Shown piece after piece: positions 9,637-17,225 of a DNA stretch of 64,000 nucleotides. Position 1 is the stretch's first letter; every line of letters begins with the position of its first letter. The DNA is taken from positions 3,162,001 to 3,226,000 of the forward strand of contig NZ_CP033906.1 in NCBI RefSeq assembly GCF_003816055.1, read 5' to 3'. Under the pieces are notes generated by a model. The model ran no database searches. It saw nothing but the letters and a program-made list of their open reading frames with translations, and was not told the DNA's origin. This stretch comes from Bacillus sp. FJAT-42376 (GTDB taxonomy: Bacteria > Bacillota > Bacilli > Bacillales > Bacillaceae). The translations under genes were made by a program, and so were the position numbers.

Positions 9637-10587
9637 TTAATCGATTTTATAAACCTTCACAACGCTTTGAAGAAAGGTATAATTTTCCACCTTTATTTTA
9701 CCTGCTGTCCATTCCATTGCATTCGCCGCCCCTGCAGCTGTTCCGCTTTTCAGCGCCTCTTCCCAACCTGAACCTCTATAAAGGGCAGCTGTCATTCCTG
9801 CAAGAAATGCATCGCCGGACCCTGTCGGATTTACCGCCCGGACGACGGGTGCCTCTGCATATAAAGCAGTGCCATTTTGATAAAGGATGGAGCCTCTGCT
9901 GCCGAGGGTCACAGCAATGGCTTGCGGGCCCCGATTGCAAATAAGCTTTAGATCGCTTGCCAATTCAGACAGCCGGTTCAAGTCGAAACGCTTGCCCAGC
10001 AGCTCCTCGAGCTCATTCAGATTAGGTTTAATAAGAAACGGCTTCGCCTGAATCCCGAATTCAAGCGCTCTTCCTCCTGTATCCAATATAATTTTAGGCC
10101 CTTTTTCCGCTGCCGCTTGCGCCGCATCCGCGTACGCCTCCTCGGTCAAACCGGAAGGGAGACTGCCTGAAAATAGAACATAGTCACTTTTTGCAGCCAA
10201 ATCGGGCAAATCCATCCGTAAAAACCGGCCCCATTCTTCCTGAGAAACGGATGGCCCTTTTTCAAGCAGTTCCGTGTGCAAGCCGGGGGTCTTGCATTCT
10301 GAGTCAGCTATAGCATGGCAGGCTCTGCTTTCTTCCCCAATTTCTGTGAAATGGGTCGGGATGGCCTGTTTTGTGAGGGAATCAATAATAAACCGGCCGT
10401 TTTCCCCGCCGGCAAATCCTGCAGCTGTCACTGGAATCCCGAGGGTATGCAAAACCTTTGCCGCATTTATTCCTTTTCCGCCGGGTTCTTTGAAAACCTT
10501 CTCAACCCGGTTGGTCTCATTTTTGCGGAAATCCGGGACGATATAGGTAAAATCCGCGGCAGCATTTAAAGTAACCGAGGTAATCAT
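9637..10587 (-). CDS. PfkB-family 1-phosphofructokinase/tagatose-6-phosphate kinase
   Basis: The 316-aa protein belongs to the FruK/LacC branch of PfkB kinases, which phosphorylate ketose phosphates to bisphosphates. It begins MITSVTLNAAADFTY, has GKGINAAKVLHTLG (about 38-51) and the active-site motif NPTGSGDAFLAGM with catalytic Asp. The ATG overlaps the aldolase stop codon (TAATG), with AAGG 7 nt before it; a longer frame to 10650 lies inside the aldolase gene and is not used. Pairing with a class II aldolase points to tagatose-6-phosphate or fructose-1-phosphate as substrate. Confidence 0.88.
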   Translation of the reverse strand: MITSVTLNAAADFTYIVPDFRKNETNRVEKVFKEPGGKGINAAKVLHTLGIPVTAAGFAGGENGRFIIDSLTKQAIPTHFTEIGEESRACHAIADSECKTPGLHTELLEKGPSVSQEEWGRFLRMDLPDLAAKSDYVLFSGSLPSGLTEEAYADAAQAAAEKGPKIILDTGGRALEFGIQAKPFLIKPNLNELEELLGKRFDLNRLSELASDLKLICNRGPQAIAVTLGSRGSILYQNGTALYAEAPVVRAVNPTGSGDAFLAGMTAALYRGSGWEEALKSGTAAGAANAMEWTAGKIKVENYTFLQSVVKVYKID

Positions 10588-11441
10588 TACAAAACCTTCG
10601 GAGACTGGAGCAGAACGGCTATTTTTTCCTTCACCAGCTCTTCCGCACACTCTCTTGCTGTAATAAAGTATTTCCTTGGATCAGAGGCTTTCTGATGAAC
10701 CGTTAAATATCTCCTCAGCTCGGAAGAAAAAGCCTGTTTTAATTCTGTTGAATAATTAATCTTTGAAATCCCGCATCCTATTGCTTTCCTTATATCCTCA
10801 TCGCAAACTCCGGAAGCTCCGTGCATAACAAGAGGGATTCCGCATGCGCCTCTGATTTTTTCCAGCAAATGAAAATCGAGATCCGGCTCATCGGCATAGA
10901 TGCCGTGTACCGTTCCAAAGGACGGAGCTAAAAAATCAATGCCTGTTCTAAGGACAAATTCCTCTGCCAGCGATGGATTGGTAAAATGACTCCGGTCTGC
11001 TTTTTCCCCATTCCCATTATTTCTTGCAATGGCGCCGAGCTCAGCTTCTACAGGCACGCCCATCGCCTGGGACGCCTCCGCCACTTTTTTTACAAGCACA
11101 ATATTTTCTTCAAAATCAAGGGACGATCCATCGATCATGATCGATGTATATCCCGCTCTTAAGCATTGCATCGCAATTTTAAACGTATCTCCATGATCCA
11201 AATGAAGCGCAACAGGCACCTTTGATTGTCCTGCAAGCGATTTAACCGCATCTACTGTATATTCAAGCCCCATATAGCGGACGGTATCAGGAGTGGTCTG
11301 AAGGATAACCGGAGAATTGAAGGACTCGGCTCCGCTGATGACCGCCTTCATAAGCTCCAGGTTATGCACCGCAAACGCACCAACCGCATAACGGTTTTCA
11401 AAAGCGTCTAAGATGATTTCTTTAGACGACACAAATGACAT
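10587..11441 (-). CDS. Class II ketose-bisphosphate aldolase (GatY/KbaY/FbaA family)
   Basis: The 284-aa zinc aldolase cleaves a ketose 1,6-bisphosphate to dihydroxyacetone phosphate and glyceraldehyde 3-phosphate. The family residues are visible: LDHGD (zinc His after the catalytic Asp), EAELGAI (Glu), FGTVHGIY (second zinc His) and VMHGASG (third zinc His). Being distinct from the housekeeping fbaA and joined to a LacC-like kinase and an AgaS-like enzyme, it is inferred to be the tagatose-bisphosphate type. The ATG at 11441 is 6 nt after AAGG; another ATG two codons upstream abuts the site. Confidence 0.9.
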   Translation of the reverse strand: MSFVSSKEIILDAFENRYAVGAFAVHNLELMKAVISGAESFNSPVILQTTPDTVRYMGLEYTVDAVKSLAGQSKVPVALHLDHGDTFKIAMQCLRAGYTSIMIDGSSLDFEENIVLVKKVAEASQAMGVPVEAELGAIARNNGNGEKADRSHFTNPSLAEEFVLRTGIDFLAPSFGTVHGIYADEPDLDFHLLEKIRGACGIPLVMHGASGVCDEDIRKAIGCGISKINYSTELKQAFSSELRRYLTVHQKASDPRKYFITARECAEELVKEKIAVLLQSPKVL

Positions 11442-11461
11442 GTGCATCCTTCCCTTGCCGG

Positions 11462-12703
11462 TTATTTTTGATAAAATAAGGCCACTTTTCGGATTGCTTT
11501 TGCTATTTCTTCTACATCCAGATCTGTATAAAATTCGCTCATCGGCAGTTTGACCGCCGTTTCCAGAATTCTTTCAGCTATCGGACAGCTGCCTGCTTCA
11601 TAATTCGGCCGTCCTAAGCTGAACGGATAATGTGTACCGGGATACGCAGACCGTTCTGAAAACAGCGGCTGCCGGTACAGCACCTCGGGGATATAGCCGG
11701 GCTGATTCGGTATTCCTTCTTCAGCTAATGCATCTGAAAATTCTTTCCGTGAACATGTGAAGGCTTCGAGATCCAATCTGAACATATAAAACCAATAGGT
11801 GGATACGCTGTTTAATGGTATCTCCTGCGGGATCACACCTTTTATATCGTGAATCATGCCTGTAAGCCGGTCTCCAAGCTCGGTTCTCCTGCCGCAAATA
11901 GCGGGCAGCTTCTTAAGCTGTGCAATCCCGACCGCCCCCTGCAGCTCCGTCATCCTGTAATTTGGAGCGAGAGAGGCAATTTTCCTTGTGACGGTTTCCT
12001 CAAGGCGCGAATAGTTCTTGTCAGCAAATGCATGAGCTCTCCTGTATACTTCTTCATCCTCATCATTCACCGCCACCATTCCTCCGTCACCGGTTGAAAT
12101 ATGTTTAAAGTCATTCGTACTGAAACATCCAAAATGGCCAATCGTTCCGGTCAGCCGGCCGTTGTATTCTGCCAGATAGCTTTGTGCACAATCTTCAATT
12201 ACGACCAGTCCGTGCTGCTCTGCAATCTTCATGATGGCATCCATCCGGCATGGCACTCCTGCAAGGTGGACAGCAATAATCGCCTTCGTTCGGGATGTAA
12301 TAGACTTTTCAATGGATGCGGGGTCCAGATTGAAGCTATAAGGCTCTAAATCTGCGAAAACAGGAATCGCATTTTGATATAAAATTCCAATAACCGTACC
12401 CTGATCCGTGATCGGGCTTGTAATGACTTCGTCTCCTTCCGTCACTCCTGCTGCTCCCAGCGCAATGTGAATAGCGGCCGTTCCTGAAGAAGCTGCCACA
12501 CTGTGTTTAAGGCTATAAAGATGATTAAAATTCCGTAAAAATGTTTTGACTTTACTTCCAAAATGGTAGAAAAGAGTATTCTGATCGAGCGCCTCAAGCA
12601 GCTCCTTTGCTTCTTCGAGTCCAAAGCGGTTTCCCGTCCCAAACGGGGCCGTTTTGGTTTTTCTGCCGCCATGGATGGCAAGGGGTTCGGTATGAATAGC
12701 CAT
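11462..12703 (-). CDS. DegT/DnrJ/EryC1/StrS-family PLP aminotransferase
   Basis: The 413-aa protein has the fold type I PLP aminotransferase pattern of sugar aminotransferases. SSGTAAIHIAL binds the cofactor phosphate, VIEDCAQSYLAEY carries the Asp, and STNDFKHISTGDGG carries the Schiff-base lysine. Family members usually add an amino group to a keto-sugar; in a catabolic operon the reverse direction (removing an amino group to give a keto-sugar) is possible. The Gfo/Idh dehydrogenase two genes upstream could supply or use that keto-sugar, as in the NtdA/NtdC pair. AAAGGAG lies 7 nt before the ATG. Confidence 0.88.
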   Translation of the reverse strand: MAIHTEPLAIHGGRKTKTAPFGTGNRFGLEEAKELLEALDQNTLFYHFGSKVKTFLRNFNHLYSLKHSVAASSGTAAIHIALGAAGVTEGDEVITSPITDQGTVIGILYQNAIPVFADLEPYSFNLDPASIEKSITSRTKAIIAVHLAGVPCRMDAIMKIAEQHGLVVIEDCAQSYLAEYNGRLTGTIGHFGCFSTNDFKHISTGDGGMVAVNDEDEEVYRRAHAFADKNYSRLEETVTRKIASLAPNYRMTELQGAVGIAQLKKLPAICGRRTELGDRLTGMIHDIKGVIPQEIPLNSVSTYWFYMFRLDLEAFTCSRKEFSDALAEEGIPNQPGYIPEVLYRQPLFSERSAYPGTHYPFSLGRPNYEAGSCPIAERILETAVKLPMSEFYTDLDVEEIAKAIRKVALFYQK

Positions 12704-12715
12704 TCCAGTCTCCTT

Positions 12716-14455
12716 TCACGATGTTTGTGCCTGCTTGAATACCGGTATTTTCTTGATGCATAGGTGGCCGAAGCGGATTTCCGCCTCCTCCCCAAGAACA
12801 TTGGCATGTTTCGGAACAGGTACCCATATGACAGGGGAGGCAGTCGGTGCCTCACCTGACAGCTCCGGTTCCCCGGATGGAGCTAACCGGTCAATTTTTA
12901 TTCTTCTTCTCGCCCTTTCCCACCGGCTGATCTGTTCGGAAGTCCAAAACTCAAACTTCCTGGCCCTCGCTTCCCTCACAACCTTCCGGAAGGCTTCACC
13001 TACTTTTGGCTGCTCGAGAAGATGAAGCTGGTGAAAAAGGAAATGAGCCACACCGCCAATCCGCTGAACTTCTTCCAAAAAGGGTTCAATAACCGTTGTA
13101 TCTGCCAGTGCATGGTGATTAAGATCCTGGGTTAAAAATCCAAGTTCGATGACATCATATTTTCGGTTTTTTTCTGTGTGCCAAGCGATCGGAAAGTAGG
13201 GGAGGCACGTTCCGAATAAAAAGCCGATATTCCCCTTTTTACTTGGGCCTCTGGATTGATCGAGCTGAATTCCTTCCTTTTCACACCACTCAAACAGCTC
13301 CCCCCACCCCTTAAAGAGCGTGTAGTGGTTTTTGTTTGTGCAGAAGTGCTTTAAACCGGTCTTTGTTTTTAAATCCTGAAGCTGCCTTTTGAATTCCATC
13401 TCGCTCCATACACCATTCTCAACCTCCAATGCATTGTAATGATAGGCGAGCTCATGGCCCTCCTGTTTGATTTTTTTATACATGCCAGATTCATATCCGG
13501 GTTCAATCATGCACCATGTAGAATGAATTCCGCACTCTTTCAATAAAGAAAGCGTCACCTCGGCCGATTCTTCCAGATTAAAATCACTGTCATGGGAAAT
13601 GGTGGCGATTTGGTCAATTCCGGCAGGCCACCTTCCGATAAACGGAACCGTCAGCCCCTTCTCAAGCGCCATTTCTGCAAGCTTATGATAAAAAACTTCA
13701 CGCCAGCGGTCAGCATAGGCTTCCGAAAAGTAGTTCATTCCCGTATCCGTCGTTTCCCGATCGCAGCTCCAGTCCATAGTGAAACTGTCATCTGCTTTCA
13801 GGAGCCCATCATCAATTCCCGCCGTTCCGTCCGGGGCGGGCACCCCGTCCCGATGAATCGGCTCCAGTCCCTGCTGCAGCCCGACAATGGAATAAGGAAG
13901 ATCAGCCTGACAGTGGACCATTTTCCCGCTCCCTGCCATTATGGTCATCCAGAGTTCTCCAATGACCGGGCCTTCCGGTGAGCCGTCTGTTAAAAATCCC
14001 TCTTTTGCATTCCAATCTGCTGGGGCGGCACGATACCAATGATTCGTTTTTAAAAAACGGACCGGCTTTTGATAGCCAAGCTCTTTTGCGGGATATCCGT
14101 ACCCCGGACCTCCGCAGTCCACTTGACAGCCCGCCCATCTTGCAAGCTTGGGAGAATCCGATAAATGGAGGACCGCCCCTCCATTTTTTATATATGAAAT
14201 CAATTGCTGGACGGCCTGGTCAGACTCGTTCAGCAGGCCTGCAATTAACAAATCCATTTCTTCCATGGGATCCGTATTTTCGGATATGACTTGATACGGA
14301 ATGCCAAAATGATCCAATACTTCTTTCATATAAAAAGCAAACACATTTTCCCGTTCTGCCCATTTTTTGTTTGCCGTCTGTTCATCCAGCAGCAAACCAA
14401 TTTTCGCCATCTTCATCTGTCCCAACACCCGCCCATACAAATTCTCTCTAATCAT
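12716..14455 (-). CDS. NodB-like polysaccharide deacetylase fused to an amidotransferase-like domain
   Basis: The 579-aa protein has no signal peptide. Residues about 15-260 look like a ThuA/GATase-1-type Rossmann domain (AKIGLLLDE, then MDLLIAGLL and ISYIKNGGAVLHLSD). Residues about 270-520 look like a NodB deacetylase barrel: TISHDSDFN supplies the Asp pair and HELAYHYNAL a metal-binding His. The last 70 residues are unassigned. A cytoplasmic location implies action on imported oligosaccharide rather than on the wall. Its start overlaps the preceding gene by 8 bp (ATGATTAG); inner ATGs at codons 14 and 16 are alternatives. Function is inferred from fold only; the activity could differ. Confidence 0.7.
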   Translation of the reverse strand: MIRENLYGRVLGQMKMAKIGLLLDEQTANKKWAERENVFAFYMKEVLDHFGIPYQVISENTDPMEEMDLLIAGLLNESDQAVQQLISYIKNGGAVLHLSDSPKLARWAGCQVDCGGPGYGYPAKELGYQKPVRFLKTNHWYRAAPADWNAKEGFLTDGSPEGPVIGELWMTIMAGSGKMVHCQADLPYSIVGLQQGLEPIHRDGVPAPDGTAGIDDGLLKADDSFTMDWSCDRETTDTGMNYFSEAYADRWREVFYHKLAEMALEKGLTVPFIGRWPAGIDQIATISHDSDFNLEESAEVTLSLLKECGIHSTWCMIEPGYESGMYKKIKQEGHELAYHYNALEVENGVWSEMEFKRQLQDLKTKTGLKHFCTNKNHYTLFKGWGELFEWCEKEGIQLDQSRGPSKKGNIGFLFGTCLPYFPIAWHTEKNRKYDVIELGFLTQDLNHHALADTTVIEPFLEEVQRIGGVAHFLFHQLHLLEQPKVGEAFRKVVREARARKFEFWTSEQISRWERARRRIKIDRLAPSGEPELSGEAPTASPVIWVPVPKHANVLGEEAEIRFGHLCIKKIPVFKQAQTS

Positions 14456-15356
14456 CGGAGTGCAATTTCACTTTTTCACCGCCGCGTTCCCGGCTTTTAT
14501 TTACTGCTTCAATGAAATGAATGATTTCAAGCGTTTCCTCATTCTCCGGAACCGGAATCCCGGTTTTAGAGAATTCAACGGTTTTCTCAAGGAGGGATGC
14601 GTAATAAGGCTTCTTCGTTTTGCTCAAGTTCAGTCGCACTTCCCTGTCTTTGGCGGCAGCAACTACTTCAAAATCTGCCGGTTTATTCTTTATCCCGCAT
14701 AGGAGTCCTTTTCTTCCCCCGCTCCACTCGCACAGAATCATTTCCATATCGCTTCTTACGGCTGTCTGTACACTTTTACACCCTTGGCCCAATAGGGAAT
14801 AGAGCATTTCGGCAAGATGTATGCCATACCAGAAATACCCTGGCTGTGTCTCTTCAAAAGAAAGGGGTCCTATACATTCTGCATAGGAAATTTTCTCTTT
14901 CCCGGATGACAGGAAAGCTTGAAGCGGCTCACCGAATCGGAGAGAAGAGCTGCTCATCAAAGGGACGTTCCGCTTTTTGGCCAGATCCACTATTCTTTTT
15001 GCAGAGTCTGAAGAAACAGAAAAAGGTTTATCTATAAAAACCGGGACGCCGAAGGAACAAACTTTCCGAAAAAGCTCTTCATGTTTCCTTCCGTCTACTG
15101 ATGTAATCCAAATCGCATCACTCTTGGCTGCTGCTGCTTCCGCTGTTTCTGCCAACTCGACCTGAAACTGATCTCTCAAAACAGAGGTATAGTAATCCAC
15201 CCTGTTTTTACTTAATGCAAAGTCATCTGACTCCCCACGGTAAGCGCTTATAATGGAAACTCCTTCTATATAAAAAGGGTTCTTCGGATTCATGATGAGA
15301 TCGGCAAAAATTTCTGCATGGGACGTATCAAGTCCGATCATCGATATCTTCAGCAT
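14448..15356 (-). CDS. Gfo/Idh/MocA-family oxidoreductase
   Basis: The 302-aa protein is shorter than the usual 330-380. It has an N-terminal dinucleotide-binding start (KISMIGLDTSHAEIF), the VPVFIDKPFSV segment that corresponds to the family's EKP motif with its catalytic Lys, and GIHLAEML in the place of the GxHxxD segment. Such enzymes oxidise or reduce sugars, sugar acids or inositols with NAD(P). The glycine pattern IGLDTS is looser than GxGxxG. It lies 6 bp after the heparinase-like gene and overlaps the deacetylase gene, so it is inside the operon. Confidence 0.82.
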   Translation of the reverse strand: MLKISMIGLDTSHAEIFADLIMNPKNPFYIEGVSIISAYRGESDDFALSKNRVDYYTSVLRDQFQVELAETAEAAAAKSDAIWITSVDGRKHEELFRKVCSFGVPVFIDKPFSVSSDSAKRIVDLAKKRNVPLMSSSSLRFGEPLQAFLSSGKEKISYAECIGPLSFEETQPGYFWYGIHLAEMLYSLLGQGCKSVQTAVRSDMEMILCEWSGGRKGLLCGIKNKPADFEVVAAAKDREVRLNLSKTKKPYYASLLEKTVEFSKTGIPVPENEETLEIIHFIEAVNKSRERGGEKVKLHSDD

Positions 15357-15362
15357 CTCCTC

Positions 15363-17144
15363 TCATCCTTTCAGCCGGAAATCAAAATGCCAAGTAAGCC
15401 TTTCAACCTTATTCACCCGGTAAACAGCATAGAACATCCAGCAGGTTTTTTCGGATCCATCATGTTCCTGATAAGAAATGGTTTCGACTCTTATCCTTTC
15501 AGGCTGCTGATCCGGTGTCCCTATAGCGATACCCCGTTTTGTTTCCCAAACAGCTGACCTGCCGTCCCATTCGGGCTGAACAGAAGCCATCCACCTTTCC
15601 GTGACGTGAATCATGCCTTTTGTCTGGAATGTATCTTCAATCGACAGGTCGGCACCGTATTTTCCGATCTTCCACAGGAAGCTTCTGCTAAAAAACCTCA
15701 GATCTTCCACATCGTAGGCTTTCGTTAGATCCATTGAAAGAAAGGCGCTTTTACGGCCGGTTTCTTGCTTGATCAGAACAGCTGCGGATTCGCTCCCTGG
15801 CTTTTGTTCTTTCCCCTGAATAGCAGGAACCGAGTGGCTTTTGGAAGAGGGTTGGAGGTGTTCGTATCGTTCCCTGCCAAAATAGCCTGCTGTATAAACT
15901 CCCGCACCTAAATCCACAAATAGATTCTCTCCGAATGCATGCACCATAAATGAGCCGAGATCATTGTGATTATGAGGTTCCCCGTTCTTTCCGCCTTTAG
16001 CATAAAAAGCAAACTCTCCCGAATGATGGATCACGGTCATAGCGGATGGATAATAGGTCGTTATTCTCTCTGCATGTTTAGTCCATTCCGAATCAGGATG
16101 ATGCCACCATAGATTCCGTGTCATATGACCGAACCGGAAGCACGGGTCGTCCTGCAACTCAGGCTTCGATGGAGGCGAACCTGAACGATCAGGAAATTCC
16201 CGGTTCAGGAAGGTCTGTATACCTGGATGGATTTTCATCTTAGAGGAATCCGAATACGTGAAGGCATGGTTTGGCTGTATGAGCACTGCATCAGAATAGG
16301 CGCCGATGTTGGAGATTTTCCGTTCCTGAAACAAATCCACCCCTGCAGAGGCTCTCAGCATCTGGGCAAAGTAGATGAAATAGCCAAAACCGTACTCCCA
16401 GTAAGCTAAGCCTTCGAGGCAGTATCCATCATCACCGTAGCCTTTCAAAAAATAATCGAGTGACCGGGCAATCCTTGGCAGAATGATTTGTTTTTCCTTG
16501 TCTGAGCCGATCATTAAAACCGTCATACCTATACACGAACCGCACACCCCGGACCAATTATCCGTCCTCTTCTCCCAATTGTATGCACACGCAGGATCAC
16601 ACATCGGCGAGATAATCCGCCTGTCTATTTCACTTTTTATCCTTTCTGCCACCAGCGCATCCAGCTTATCTCCAAGGATCAGAAGGATTTCAGAAAGAGA
16701 ATGGGCGGTTTCCGCAGAAAATAAGTCAATCTCTGGACACAGCTGCTCTTTAGCGAGTCTTACCGGCTCTTTCATATGCGCAGGCACACACCACGACCAT
16801 TCACTGCAAATCTCCCAAACGATATCCTCAAGTGCTTTTACATGCTCCTCCTTCCCCTCCATAACAGCCATGATATAAGCAGTCCCAAGCATGAGCCGTC
16901 TATGAAAATATCGTTTCTCAAAACCGGTTCTATTTCCCGTTTCGAAAAATTCTTTCCACTGTCTAAATGCCGCAGACGGAACCGGCTGATCCTGAGCAGC
17001 ATCAGTTAATTGAGAATAGTAGGTTTTAAGGTTCTGATGGATAAACACTCTTCTTTTTGTTTCGCGAATAGGAAATCCATAGAGATCCTGAAAATCAACA
17101 GGCCTGTAATCGGTAAACACTTGCAGCAGATCTAATCCTTTCAC
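15363..17144 (-). CDS. Heparinase II/III-family protein, cytoplasmic
   Basis: The 593-aa protein has an alpha-barrel N-terminal half (Trp/Tyr-rich, EGLAYWEYGFGYF near 255) and a heparinase II/III C-terminal domain with the signature GEPHNHNDLGSF (about 395-406) followed by a conserved His segment SKSHSVPA. Known relatives cleave uronic-acid polysaccharides or oligosaccharides by beta-elimination. No signal peptide is present, so it probably acts on imported oligosaccharides. The start is placed at the GTG at 17144, 5 nt after AAGGTGG; an upstream GTG five codons earlier lacks a site. It is the first gene of the nine-gene operon that runs to 7671. Confidence 0.82.
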   Translation of the reverse strand: MKGLDLLQVFTDYRPVDFQDLYGFPIRETKRRVFIHQNLKTYYSQLTDAAQDQPVPSAAFRQWKEFFETGNRTGFEKRYFHRRLMLGTAYIMAVMEGKEEHVKALEDIVWEICSEWSWCVPAHMKEPVRLAKEQLCPEIDLFSAETAHSLSEILLILGDKLDALVAERIKSEIDRRIISPMCDPACAYNWEKRTDNWSGVCGSCIGMTVLMIGSDKEKQIILPRIARSLDYFLKGYGDDGYCLEGLAYWEYGFGYFIYFAQMLRASAGVDLFQERKISNIGAYSDAVLIQPNHAFTYSDSSKMKIHPGIQTFLNREFPDRSGSPPSKPELQDDPCFRFGHMTRNLWWHHPDSEWTKHAERITTYYPSAMTVIHHSGEFAFYAKGGKNGEPHNHNDLGSFMVHAFGENLFVDLGAGVYTAGYFGRERYEHLQPSSKSHSVPAIQGKEQKPGSESAAVLIKQETGRKSAFLSMDLTKAYDVEDLRFFSRSFLWKIGKYGADLSIEDTFQTKGMIHVTERWMASVQPEWDGRSAVWETKRGIAIGTPDQQPERIRVETISYQEHDGSEKTCWMFYAVYRVNKVERLTWHFDFRLKG

Positions 17145-17164
17145 GATTTCCACCTTCACATGTT

Positions 17165-17178
17165 AAATACATGTATTT
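17165..17178. promoter_or_regulatory. Putative operator of the glycan regulon (site 1)
   Basis: AAATACATGTATTT is a perfect 14-bp palindrome 21 bp before the heparinase-like start codon and just after the terminator of the preceding gene. It shares ATACATGTAT with sites at 20723, 23562 and 31220. A weak possible promoter (TTGGAT, 17 bp, TATTTT; 17181-17209) lies just upstream, so a bound repressor would sit at the transcription start. Confidence 0.6.
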
Positions 17179-17186
17179 TTAAAATA

Positions 17187-17218
17187 AAAGGGGCTCAGGA
17201 TCAATCCAACCCAGCCCC
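17187..17218 (-). terminator. Terminator after the solute-binding-protein gene
   Basis: On the minus strand GGGGCT and AGCCCC (17213-17218 and 17190-17195) pair around a 17-nt loop and are followed by TTTTATTTT. It begins 8 bp after the stop codon and probably separates the transporter unit from the enzyme operon. Confidence 0.65.
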
Positions 17219-17225
17219 CGTTTTC

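Noticed and set aside
12442..12855. A 137-codon Arg-rich frame across the aminotransferase start
   Set aside because: It overlaps two well-supported genes and shows no family features.
15239..15252. AAGCGCTT-containing sequence resembling a catabolite-response element near the start of the Gfo/Idh gene
   Set aside because: It differs from the pattern at two fixed positions and lies inside an operon, so it is not called.
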